Source: Planctomycetota bacterium (GTDB lineage Bacteria > Planctomycetota > Phycisphaerae > Phycisphaerales > UBA1924). From it: a stretch of 17,430 nt of DNA. A program made the translations under genes and the position numbers. Shown here in pieces: positions 1 through 7,846 of the stretch; position 1 is the first letter of the stretch, and every line of letters starts with the position of its first letter. The notes under the pieces were generated by a model. It was not told the origin of the DNA. It did no database searches and saw only the letters and a program-made list of their open reading frames with translations. The stretch is taken from the NCBI GenBank assembly GCA_023434205.1, contig JAEYTB010000066.1, positions 1 through 17,430 on the forward strand, read 5' to 3'.

Positions 1-317
1 ACTCGTACCTGCTGAACAAGGGCGCGACGCCGGACCTGGACGTCAAGTACCGCGAGGTGATGCTGGCCCGGCTTGAGGAGTTCTGCAAGCCCTTCGCGCA
101 CGAGCTGGCCTACCTCAAGCCGCGGTATCAGCTCATCGAGAGCGGCAACCACGGCCGGGGCGTGGGCGAGTTTGCCCGCCAGATCGAGGCGGAGCTGGTC
201 GTCGTCGGCACCCGCGGCAGGACCAACCTGCGGGACATCGTTCTGGGCAGCACGGCGGAGCGGATCCTTCAGGATGCGCCGTGCTCGATCCTGGCGGTCA
301 AGCCGCGGAAGTCCTGA
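1..317 (+). CDS. Universal stress protein, UspA family (5' truncated)
   Basis: The open frame enters from the left edge (first full codon at 3) and ends in TGA at 315-317, leaving about 104 residues. Near the C-terminus, GTRGRTNLRDIVLGST fits the ATP-binding Usp signature G-x2-G-x9-G-S/T, preceded by the hydrophobic strand AELVVVG and followed by an APCSILAVKP terminal strand. This is the usual end of a Usp domain, and the signature suggests the ATP-binding subclass. Usp proteins are cytoplasmic and linked to stress survival; no specific partner can be read here. The sirtuin start codon follows its stop by 1 nt, so the two are probably co-transcribed and translationally coupled. Whether the missing N-terminus holds a second Usp domain cannot be seen. 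Confidence 0.9.
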   Translation, partial: SYLLNKGATPDLDVKYREVMLARLEEFCKPFAHELAYLKPRYQLIESGNHGRGVGEFARQIEAELVVVGTRGRTNLRDIVLGSTAERILQDAPCSILAVKPRKS

Positions 318-318
318 C

Positions 319-1077
319 GTGGAACGGCAGATCGACGAGCTGGCGGGGCGGCTGCGCACGGCGCGCTCGGTCGTGGTGCTCACCGGCGCGGGTGTGTCGG
401 CGGAGTCCGGCATCCGGACCTTCCGCGACACGATGGAAGGGCTGTGGAAAGAGTTCGATCCCGCGAAGCTCGCCACGCCCGAGGCTTTCGACGAGAACCC
501 GGAGCTGGTGACGCGCTGGTACGACCACCGGCGGCTGGGCTGCCTGGCGGCCGAGCCCAACCCGGGGCACGCGGCGATCGCGCAGCTTGAGCGGTGGCTG
601 GCGGGTCGGTCCGGCTCGTTGACGCTGCTCACCCAGAACGTCGACCGGCTGCACCAGCGGGCGGGGTCGGTGAACGTGGTGGAACTCCACGGCTCGATCA
701 TTGAGTGGCGTTGCACGCGCACGGGCGAGAAGCAGACCCCCGCGGCGGAGGCCTTCACGAAGTTCCCGCCGCGGAGCACGTGCGGGGCGCTGCTGCGGCC
801 AGACGTTGTGTGGTTCGGGGAGATGCTGCCGCCCGCGGCGCTGGAGGCGGCCGACGCCGCGGTCGCCGCGTGTGATGTGTTCATCAGCGTGGGCACCAGC
901 AGCGCGGTCTATCCCGCGGCGGGGTACGTGGACATGGCCCGCCGGCGCGGGGCCTTCACGGCGGAGGTGAACCGCGAAGGCACGCCCATCAGCGCATGGG
1001 TGGATGTGAGTTTGCGGGGGAGAAGTGGGGAGGTTCTGCCGCGTGTGCTGGAGCGGGTTACCAGTCCAGCGGGCTGA
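319..1077 (+). CDS. cobB: Sir2-family NAD-dependent protein deacylase (CobB/SIRT5-like)
   Basis: Predicted 252 residues, a normal size for a bacterial sirtuin. It removes acyl groups from lysine using NAD, giving nicotinamide and O-acyl-ADP-ribose. Seen: NAD-binding GAGVSAESGIRTFR (residues 23-36), TQNVDRLH (105-112), catalytic His124 in ELHGS, LRPDVVWFGE (159-168), GTSS (192-195) and VN (217-218). Tyr68 and Arg71 in WYDHRR match the YxxR acyl-pocket motif of class III sirtuins (E. coli CobB, SIRT5), so activity on acidic acyl-lysines such as succinyl-lysine is possible. The zinc site is degenerate: only Cys132 and Cys155 remain of the usual CxxC...CxxC. GTG at 319 is chosen because GGAAG at 307-311 is well spaced and homology starts directly after it; the longer open frame upstream lies inside usp. 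The 3' end overlaps convergent purL by 20 bp. Confidence 0.93.
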   Translation: MERQIDELAGRLRTARSVVVLTGAGVSAESGIRTFRDTMEGLWKEFDPAKLATPEAFDENPELVTRWYDHRRLGCLAAEPNPGHAAIAQLERWLAGRSGSLTLLTQNVDRLHQRAGSVNVVELHGSIIEWRCTRTGEKQTPAAEAFTKFPPRSTCGALLRPDVVWFGEMLPPAALEAADAAVAACDVFISVGTSSAVYPAAGYVDMARRRGAFTAEVNREGTPISAWVDVSLRGRSGEVLPRVLERVTSPAG

Positions 1078-4000
1078 GCCACGCCGCCGCGAGTTCCGAG
1101 ACAGGAACCTCCAACCCCGCGTGGACCCACGCAAGCTTGCCACTGTCGGTCACCCTGCCGATGGGCGTTACTCGCACGCCGCCGTAGTCGCGCATGACCG
1201 TTCTGACCTTCGGCAGGTCCTCGGGCTTGATCTCCAGCACGTAGCGGCTTGGCGACTCGTTGAACGCGAGCTGCTCGACCTCGAGCAGGTCGTCGGTGAG
1301 CGTGAGCTCGGCGCCCAGCGGGCGCGGGCCGGACTCGCGGGCGAGCAGGCTCGCGAGCGCGGAGGTGTTGGACGGTGTCGTCGTGCTCCCGGTGGTGGCG
1401 ATGAGCATCTCCGCGACCGCGACGAGCAGGCCGCCCTCCGAGGGGTCGTGCGCGGACTGCACGAGGCCGTCCTGGATGCACTGGGCCACCGCGCGTGCCG
1501 CGGCGGGGCCGGCGTTGAGGTCGGGGGTGGGGATCGCGTCGTACGGCGGGCTGAAAGCCCGCCCCCCCAGCATTGAGTACATCGAGCCGGCCATGTGCGG
1601 TTGCGTTACGCCCACGAGCACGAGCAGGTTGCCGGGCTTCTTGGCGTCCATGGTGACGCAGCAGGTGACATTGCGGACCTGAGCGAGGCCGGTGATGAGC
1701 AGCGTCGGGGGGATCTCGATCAGCTTTTCCTGGCCGGTCTGCGGGTCGGTGTAGCGGAGCTGGTTGTTCAGCGAGTCCTTGCCGCTGACGAAGGGCGTGC
1801 GGTAGGCCTTCGCCCCCGCGTAGCAGCCCTCCGCGGCACGCACCAGCGAGCCAAGATTCTCCGGCTTGGCGCAGCTCGGCCAGCAGAAGTTGTCGAGGAT
1901 CGCCGTGCGGGTCGGGTCGCCGCCCACGCACACGATGTTGCGGATGCACTCGTCGATCGTGGCGATGGCCATGTGGTACGGGTCGCTGCCGGGCACCAGC
2001 GGGTCGCCCAGCGGGGTCGCCAGGCCGCAGCCGATGGCGATGCCGCGGGAGGAGCCGGCGATGGGCTCGAGCACCGACGCGTCGCCGGGACCGCGACCTC
2101 CCGGGCCCACGAGCGGCTTGAGGATCGTGTTGCCCTGCACCTCGTGGTCGTACTGGCGGATGATCCAGTGCTTGCTGGCGATGGTGGGGTGGCTGAGGAG
2201 CGCGAGCAGTGAATCGGCGGTGGAGCGATTCGAAGAGGTGGGGATGTGACGAGGCGGTGGGGTGGGGGGGGCCCACGTCGCTTCGCGGGTGGGGGTGGGG
2301 ATGCCCTCGTGCAGGAAGTGCATGGAAAGGCGGCCGACCTCGGTGCCGGCGTAGTGCAGGATCAGCTCGGCGTTTTGCGTGCCGAAGTGGCCCAGATCAG
2401 CGAGCTCCACGTGCTCCTCATCGCAGATGGCCTGGAGTGCCGGCACGTTCTCCGGCGGCACGGCGAGCACCATCCGCTCCTGCGCCTCGCTGATCCAGAC
2501 CTCTGTGTAGGACAGGCCGGCGTACTTGAGCGGCGCGCGGTCGAGGTGGACCTCGGCGCCAAGCTCCCCGCCCATCTCGCCCACGGCGGAGGAGAACCCG
2601 CCCGCGCCGCAGTCGGTGATCGCGCTGAAGAGCGGCGCCTCGGGGCGGGCGTCCCGCGCCCGCAGGATGGCGTCCAGCAGCCGCTTCTCCTCGATCGCGT
2701 TGCCGATCTGCACCGCGTGGGAGAACTCGTCGCTGTGGCCTTCTTCGAGTTCGGCGGATGAGAACGTCGCCCCGTGGATGCCGTCGCGCCCGGTCCGGCC
2801 GCCCAGGGCGATGATGCGGTCGCCGGGCCTGGCCGCGCCCTTGATGAGGTGGCGCGGGATGATCCCGATGCAGCCGCAGAAGACCAGCGGGTTGCCCACG
2901 TAGCGGTCGTCGAACGCCACCGCGCCATTGAGCGTGGGGATGCCCATGCGGTTGCCGTAGTCGCGCACGCCCGCGACGACATCGGTCAGGACGCGCCGGG
3001 GGTGGAGCGTTCCGGGCGGCGTGCCCTCGAGGTTGGGGCTGGCGACGCAGAAGACATCGGTGTTCGCGATGGGCTTGGCGCCCAGGCCCGTTCCAATGAC
3101 GTCGCGGATGCAGCCGCCCGCACCGGTCGCCGCGCCGCCGTAGGGCTCAAGGGCGGAGGGGTGGTTGTGGGTTTCCACCTTGATGCACACGCCGTGGGCG
3201 TCGTCAAGAGCGACGATGCCGGAGTTGTCCTTGAAGACGCTGAGCGTCCAGTCGATGCCATCCCCGATCAGCTCGAAGGTCGCCGCGGCGACGGTGGACT
3301 TGAGCAGGTTGTGGATGGTGACCGAGCCGTCCTCGTGGACGTCGTGGTTGGGGTGCTCGGCCCAGGGGATGGGGTCGTGGAAGCCCTTGGGGGCCTTGCC
3401 GGGCGTGTAGCGGATGGTGCTCTTAAGCGTCTTGTGGACGCAGTGCTCGGACCAGGTCTGGGCGAGAGTCTCAAGCTCAATATCGGTGGGGTCGCGACCG
3501 ACGCGCCGGAACTCGGCCTGCACGGCCCGTATCTCATCGAGGCTCAGGAACAGGTGCGCATCGCGCGAGAGGCGCGTCAGCTCGTCGTCCGAGAGGCTGA
3601 GGATCGGCACCGAACGCACGTGCAGCGCGTACTGGTGGCCCTTGGGCAGCGCCTTGGGCGTCCACGCGCCCGTGCTGATCTGGTGGATCACGGGGTTGGC
3701 GAGCACCTGGCGGGCGAGCTGCTCGGCCTGGTCCTTTGACAGCCCGGCAAGGTCGAAGCGGGCGCCGGTCGACACCAGGGGCTGCGTGCCCGTGAGCTCT
3801 TGAATCGCCTGGGCCACCGATTGTGCCGTGGGGTCCATCACGCCAGGCAGGGGGTGGACTTCGATGGTCTGCGCGGCGGCGGGTGCCGGTGCGGCGCCGA
3901 TGCTGGCCTGCTCGGTCACGGGGTCGGCAAGCAGGCGCGCGAGAACCCGATCGAGCGCGGCGTGGTCGAGGTCTGCCTCCACGAGGTAGACCTTCGCCGT

Positions 4001-4114
4001 GGCGACGTCGTTGAGCTGGAATCCCAGGGCCTCTGCGCGCCGTTTGACGCTGTGGGCGCGGGGGTCTGGCAGGTGCGGGCGGGTACGGACTTCGATGCGG
4101 TGGAGGGTGGGCAC
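1058..4114 (-). CDS. purL: Phosphoribosylformylglycinamidine synthase PurL with fused PurS-like domains
   Basis: 1018 residues. It catalyses the ATP-dependent conversion of FGAR to FGAM, the fourth step of de novo purine synthesis. Two PurS-like stretches open the protein (about 1-72 and 83-148, with LPDPRAHSVK and GVMDPTAQSV as matching motifs). The FGAMS linker follows, with WSEHC at 221-225, then two ATP-grasp-like AIR-synthase-type halves marked by ETHNHPSALEPYGG (314-327), SEAQERM, VSGKDSLNNQ and DPSEGG. Small PurL is about 740 residues and needs separate PurS; the large single-chain form is about 1300 residues with a glutaminase. This one has no C-terminal glutaminase domain, so PurQ must be encoded elsewhere to supply ammonia. 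The start is GTG at 4114; the nearest upstream ATG is in another frame. No clear Shine-Dalgarno precedes it. It is divergent from ohr and convergent with the sirtuin. Confidence 0.95.
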   Translation of the reverse strand: MPTLHRIEVRTRPHLPDPRAHSVKRRAEALGFQLNDVATAKVYLVEADLDHAALDRVLARLLADPVTEQASIGAAPAPAAAQTIEVHPLPGVMDPTAQSVAQAIQELTGTQPLVSTGARFDLAGLSKDQAEQLARQVLANPVIHQISTGAWTPKALPKGHQYALHVRSVPILSLSDDELTRLSRDAHLFLSLDEIRAVQAEFRRVGRDPTDIELETLAQTWSEHCVHKTLKSTIRYTPGKAPKGFHDPIPWAEHPNHDVHEDGSVTIHNLLKSTVAAATFELIGDGIDWTLSVFKDNSGIVALDDAHGVCIKVETHNHPSALEPYGGAATGAGGCIRDVIGTGLGAKPIANTDVFCVASPNLEGTPPGTLHPRRVLTDVVAGVRDYGNRMGIPTLNGAVAFDDRYVGNPLVFCGCIGIIPRHLIKGAARPGDRIIALGGRTGRDGIHGATFSSAELEEGHSDEFSHAVQIGNAIEEKRLLDAILRARDARPEAPLFSAITDCGAGGFSSAVGEMGGELGAEVHLDRAPLKYAGLSYTEVWISEAQERMVLAVPPENVPALQAICDEEHVELADLGHFGTQNAELILHYAGTEVGRLSMHFLHEGIPTPTREATWAPPTPPPRHIPTSSNRSTADSLLALLSHPTIASKHWIIRQYDHEVQGNTILKPLVGPGGRGPGDASVLEPIAGSSRGIAIGCGLATPLGDPLVPGSDPYHMAIATIDECIRNIVCVGGDPTRTAILDNFCWPSCAKPENLGSLVRAAEGCYAGAKAYRTPFVSGKDSLNNQLRYTDPQTGQEKLIEIPPTLLITGLAQVRNVTCCVTMDAKKPGNLLVLVGVTQPHMAGSMYSMLGGRAFSPPYDAIPTPDLNAGPAAARAVAQCIQDGLVQSAHDPSEGGLLVAVAEMLIATTGSTTTPSNTSALASLLARESGPRPLGAELTLTDDLLEVEQLAFNESPSRYVLEIKPEDLPKVRTVMRDYGGVRVTPIGRVTDSGKLAWVHAGLEVPVSELAAAWLSPLDW

Positions 4115-4120
4115 GCGCCC

Positions 4121-4126
4121 ATGGTA
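4121..4126 (-). promoter_or_regulatory. Possible -10 element (TACCAT) for a leaderless purL transcript
   Basis: TACCAT on the minus strand ends 6 nt before the GTG of purL, so a transcript from it would begin at or next to the start codon. This fits the lack of a Shine-Dalgarno. No matching -35 box is visible, and six-base matches are common by chance. It competes with the idea that purL is read from a longer structured leader upstream. Confidence 0.25.
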
Positions 4127-4169
4127 GTGCGAAGGGCGGCCGACCCGGGAGAGGGCCGTTCGCCGCCGG

Positions 4170-4203
4170 AAAAGAAGAGGCCGGGGATCGTTGACCCCCG
4201 GCC
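4170..4203 (-). terminator. Intrinsic terminator between structured leader and purL
   Basis: On the minus strand an 8-bp GC stem (GGCCGGGG at 4179-4186 pairing with 4196-4203, plus-strand coordinates, 9-nt loop) is followed by the pyrimidine tract TCTTCTTTT. It would stop minus-strand transcription about 55 nt before the purL start. No gene ends here on that strand, so it either ends a small RNA or acts as a conditional attenuator of purL. Confidence 0.65.
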
Positions 4204-4213
4204 CCCCACGTAC

Positions 4214-4355
4214 GGACCGCGCGTTGCAGGCTGGGATTCGCGCGGCCCATCAGGCGTTGGTCCGGCAAACTACCAAGCTCGTCGGCCGTGCGCTTCCGGC
4301 TGAGCTAAACCTTGAATGAGAAGTTGTTTAGGTTGCCCAGCTTGCCGCGCCGACG
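4214..4355 (-). ncRNA. Structured RNA-like region upstream of purL, candidate cis-regulatory leader
   Basis: Read on the minus strand, this stretch folds by perfect or near-perfect pairing. P1 is CGTCGGC (4355-4349) with GCCGACG (4286-4280). P2 is GCTGGG (4341-4336) with CTCAGC (4304-4299, one G-U), continued by CTAAAC (4331-4326) with GTTTAG (4310-4305). A 3' hairpin pairs 4248-4239 with 4223-4214 over 10 bp (one G-U). An internal loop carries GGAAGCGC, and between P1 and the last hairpin lies GCCGGACC...CGCCTG...GGGC. The terminator at 4203-4170 follows, then purL. Parts recall my memory of the pfl/ZTP riboswitch (GGGAAGCG, CGCCTGGGC), which controls purine and folate genes, but the match is incomplete. 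It could also be an independent small RNA. The plus strand here is the ohr upstream region; I see no gene in 4115-4441. Confidence 0.4.
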
Positions 4356-4441
4356 TCTCGGGTGCGAGGTGCGGGCGTCATGGGTCAGGGCCTCAACGGC
4401 CTACGGTTCCGGCGCGCCCGCGGCGCACCAAGGAGCGATTG

Positions 4442-4873
4442 ATGGCCCTCAAAGTCCTGCACACCTCACGCGCCACGGCCACCGGCGGCCGCAACGGCCA
4501 CACCCAGAACTCTGACGGCCTGGTGAGCGTGGACCTCTCCGTGCCCAAGGGCATGGGCGGTCCGGGCAAGCCCAACACCACCACGCCCGAGGACCTGTTC
4601 GCCGCGGGGTACGCCGCGTGCTTCGGCGGGGCGGTGGAACTGGTCGCCCGGCAGAAGCAGCTCCCGGCCCGGGATATCGCGGTGGACGCGGCGGTGGGCA
4701 TCGGCACCACCGAGGAGGGCAAGTTCGGGCTGAAGGTCGACCTGACCGTGCGGCTCGCGGGGCTGACGCAGGCGCAGGCGGACGATCTGGTGCGGGAGGC
4801 GCACCAGGTGTGCCCCTACTCCCGGGCGACCCGGAACAACGTGGACGTGGGGCTGGCGGCGGTGGTCGCCTGA
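4442..4873 (+). CDS. ohr: Organic hydroperoxide resistance protein Ohr (OsmC/Ohr family)
   Basis: 143 residues, the normal length for Ohr. It is a cytoplasmic thiol peroxidase that reduces organic and fatty-acid hydroperoxides, usually with lipoylated partners. Seen: ATATGGRNGH (11-20) with the conserved Arg17, PNTTTPEDLFAAGYAACFGG (44-63) with Glu50 and the peroxidatic Cys60, VGIG (85-88), and HQVCPYSRATRNN (121-133) with the resolving Cys124. All key residues of the Ohr subgroup are present, which separates it from OsmC proper. ATG 4442 has AGGAG at 4431-4435, spaced 6 nt. The frame is open further upstream but without homology. No OhrR-type regulator gene is in the window, and no clear promoter was found. 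A strong hairpin follows the gene. Confidence 0.96.
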   Translation: MALKVLHTSRATATGGRNGHTQNSDGLVSVDLSVPKGMGGPGKPNTTTPEDLFAAGYAACFGGAVELVARQKQLPARDIAVDAAVGIGTTEEGKFGLKVDLTVRLAGLTQAQADDLVREAHQVCPYSRATRNNVDVGLAAVVA

Positions 4874-4938
4874 ACGGGGGCCGGAGGGCGGGCCGCGCCG
4901 GCCGGATTGACCCCCTCCCCCTCCCCGCTATCATCCCT

Positions 4939-4975
4939 CCCCGCGCGGCCGGTCCGCGCGGGGGCTGTCTTCTAT
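4939..4975 (+). terminator. Intrinsic terminator downstream of ohr
   Basis: A perfect 10-bp stem, CCCCGCGCGG (4939-4948) with CCGCGCGGGG (4954-4963), has a 5-nt loop and is followed by GCTGTCTTCT, a modest T-rich tail. It separates ohr from the tRNA-Thr/tuf cluster. Confidence 0.65.
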
Positions 4976-5033
4976 GGACCCGCCGTTTTTCGGCGTGGAC
5001 CCAGGTTGGCGGGCTTCAACGGGCCGGCAAAAG

Positions 5034-5105
<72 letters not shown>

Positions 5106-5369
5106 TGTGGATCGATCGCCGTCCCTCGGACGCAACCTCTGTTTTTTCAAGAGGTTGAGCAAGAGAGCGGCAGCCCTCGGCGTCGGCGCGGCACCCGCCG
5201 CCCGCCGCCACCCGCGGTTTTGGCAGCCGATGGGCACGGGGGTGGGCTGGTGGTGGGCCGCAGGGCCCGGATGGAATGCGGTGGTTTGGCTTGGTGGAGG
5301 CGCTATGGGAGCCCCGCCCCAGGCCTGCAACAACGGGTATCCCGCAGTGTCTTGTTGGAGGTAGGTCTC
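5106..5369 (+). other. Leader between tRNA-Thr and tuf
   Basis: 264 nt without a supportable gene. It contains a 7-bp hairpin, AACCTCT (5134-5140) with AGAGGTT (5150-5156), whose loop holds six T residues. Because the T run is in the loop and not after the stem, it is not a normal terminator. I found no convincing promoter, so tuf may be co-transcribed with the tRNA. GGAGG at 5357-5361 is the tuf ribosome binding site. Confidence 0.4.
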
Positions 5370-6572
<1,203 letters not shown>

Positions 6573-6627
6573 CCCCGGCGGCCCGTCCCTCCTCAGGGCT
6601 GGGTCCCAGGGTTCCTAGAATCGCAAG

Positions 6628-6660
6628 TCCCTCCGGACCGAGAGGTTCGGAGGGGTTTTC
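6628..6660 (+). terminator. Intrinsic terminator between tuf and rpmG
   Basis: Stem CCCTCCGGA (6629-6637) pairs with 6646-6654 (one G-U), with an 8-nt loop and then GTTTTC. It would end or reduce tuf transcription, giving more tuf message than rpmG-secE-nusG message. No clear new promoter is visible in the 59 nt before rpmG, so read-through is likely. Confidence 0.75.
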
Positions 6661-6675
6661 AGATCGAGAATGCAG

Positions 6676-6707
6676 GGGCGCCCATCTCAAAAAAAGACCG
6701 GGTGCCC
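6676..6707 (+). promoter_or_regulatory. Hairpin directly before the rpmG ribosome binding site
   Basis: GGGCGCCC (6676-6683) pairs with GGGTGCCC (6700-6707) over 8 bp with one G-U, enclosing a 16-nt loop with seven A residues. The 3' arm touches the AGGAGG Shine-Dalgarno at 6708-6713, so the fold could affect ribosome access. Regulation is inference only. Confidence 0.3.
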
Positions 6708-6718
6708 AGGAGGTTCCC

Positions 6719-6901
6719 ATGGCGAAGAAGAAGTCGATGGCCCGCGAGTACGTGTGGCTGCAGTGCACCGAGAGCGGCGACCTCAACTACCGCACCAGCC
6801 TGAACACCAAGGGCGGCATGCCCGAGGGTGTCAAGGAGGGCCTGAGCAAGTACTGCCCGCGCCTGCGCCGCCACACGCTGCACAAGATCAAGCGCAAGTG
6901 A
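6719..6901 (+). CDS. rpmG: 50S ribosomal protein L33
   Basis: 60 residues, slightly longer than the usual 49-55. A small protein of the large ribosomal subunit. Seen: REYVWLQCTESGDLNYRTS (9-27) and SKYCPRLRRHTLHKIK (43-58), both standard L33 blocks. Of the four zinc cysteines in C+ forms (CxxC...CxxC), only Cys16 and Cys46 remain; the partner positions are Ser19 and Arg49, so zinc is probably not bound. AGGAGG at 6708-6713 fixes the ATG at 6719. The order tuf-rpmG-tRNA-Trp-secE-nusG is the classic arrangement. Confidence 0.95.
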   Translation: MAKKKSMAREYVWLQCTESGDLNYRTSLNTKGGMPEGVKEGLSKYCPRLRRHTLHKIKRK

Positions 6902-7063
6902 TTGATCCCGGGCTGACCCCTGGTCGGCCCCGCGGCGTAGAAGGCGGGTCTCAGGTTCTTTCGGAAGGCGGCACGCGTGGCCGGTGAGGTCAATCAAGAA
7001 GGTAATCGGTCCAACCCCGGCGCGGGCGGCGGTGACGCTGCCCGCAACGGCCAGCAGAATCAA

Positions 7064-7136
7064 ACGGCGGTAGCTCAACTGGTAGAGCAGCGGATTCCAA
7101 ATCCGCAGGTTGCGGGTTCAAGTCCCTCCCGCCGTG
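7064..7136 (+). tRNA. trnW: tRNA-Trp (anticodon CCA)
   Basis: A 73-nt cloverleaf. Acceptor ACGGCGG pairs perfectly with CCGCCGT. The D arm is GCTC/GAGC, the anticodon stem GCGGA/TCCGC has loop TTCCAAA, so the anticodon is CCA, and the T arm is GCGGG-TTCAAGT-CCCTC with one mismatch. The discriminator is G, as expected for tryptophan, and CCA is not encoded. It lies between rpmG and secE, only 5 nt before the favoured secE start. Confidence 0.97.
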
Positions 7137-7141
7137 TTCCC

Positions 7142-7846
7142 GTGGAAACTCCAAGCCACTACTCCTTCGGCATCTACAAGTACGGCCAGGGCTACTGGGT
7201 CCGCATGATGACCGCCGTGATGGCGGGGATCCTGTTCCTGTCCGCGGCGGCGTGGGTCTGGGGCCAGCTCAGCGCCCGCGCCAACATCCCCACCCCCAGC
7301 TGGTCGTTCGACGTGACCGGGCTCGAGGGCACGGCCGCGCCGGGCGACACCGTCACCATGCTGCCCACCGGGGGCCTGGGTGAGCCGCTGGGAACGGGCG
7401 TGGTCGAGTCGTTCAGCACCTCGGGCCGCAACGCCCGGGTGGTGGTCGGCTCGCTCTCCCTGGGCAACTCCAGCCCGCTGGACGCCAAGCAACTGCAGGT
7501 GCGGCGGGCCGACGGCACGCAGTCCTTCGTGGCGAGCGTGTCGCGGGCCGACGGCATCCGGCTGTTCAAGCTGGTGTACCTGCAGGCGGCGGTGGCGGGT
7601 GTGATAGTGCTTCTTGGCGGGGCGTTGACATACCACTACGTGGGCCGCAAGCCCTCGAGCGTGGAGTTCCTGATCGCGACCGACGCGGAGATGCGGAAGG
7701 TCAACTGGAGCAACCGCAAGGTGATCCTGGACTCGACGTACGTGGTCATCGGGGCGACGTTCCTGATCGCCGCGGTCATCTTCGCCGCCGACACGATGTT
7801 CGCGCAGCTCTTCCGGGCGCTGGGCATTCTGGGGACGGGCGGCTGA
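7142..7846 (+). CDS. secE: Preprotein translocase subunit SecE, with large extracytoplasmic insertion
   Basis: 234 residues from GTG 7142, nearly twice E. coli SecE (127). SecE clamps SecY in the plasma-membrane SecYEG channel. The C-terminal part is diagnostic: EFLIATDAEMRKVNWSNRK (175-193, amphipathic cytoplasmic helix) followed by TM3 (about 196-220). TM1 (22-41) and TM2 (141-167) are present, as in three-helix SecE. Between TM1 and TM2 lies a domain of about 100 residues rich in Gly, Ser, Thr and Val, probably beta, which by topology faces outside the cytoplasm. The frame is open upstream to GTG 6977, which has GGAAGG at 6963-6968, but that version would translate the tRNA-Trp gene, so 7142 is preferred. 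No Shine-Dalgarno precedes 7142. Confidence 0.88.
   Translation: METPSHYSFGIYKYGQGYWVRMMTAVMAGILFLSAAAWVWGQLSARANIPTPSWSFDVTGLEGTAAPGDTVTMLPTGGLGEPLGTGVVESFSTSGRNARVVVGSLSLGNSSPLDAKQLQVRRADGTQSFVASVSRADGIRLFKLVYLQAAVAGVIVLLGGALTYHYVGRKPSSVEFLIATDAEMRKVNWSNRKVILDSTYVVIGATFLIAAVIFAADTMFAQLFRALGILGTGG

Noticed and set aside
909..2276. Long minus-strand open frame antisense to the sirtuin and out of frame in purL
   Set aside because: It is rich in Arg, Pro, His and Ala with no domain, overlaps two clear genes, and is typical of spurious frames in high-GC DNA.
4226..4314. Degenerate class II tRNA on the minus strand (GGTTTAGCTCAGCCGGAAGCGC start, partial acceptor pairing, GAATCCC)
   Set aside because: The 5' part resembles a tRNA D arm, but the anticodon and T arms do not pair correctly and the T loop is 3 nt too long. 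The stems described for the structured leader use the same bases with better pairing.
4981..4995. CGCCG-TTTTT-CGGCG hairpin before tRNA-Thr
   Set aside because: The T run is in the loop, not after the stem, so it is not a terminator. The terminator at 4939-4975 is the better call.
7064..7141. Protein sequence read through tRNA-Trp as the N-terminus of SecE
   Set aside because: Translated tRNA sequence of this kind (VAQLVEQRIPNPQVAGSSPS) is a familiar annotation artefact. The tRNA has a full cloverleaf, so I start secE after it.
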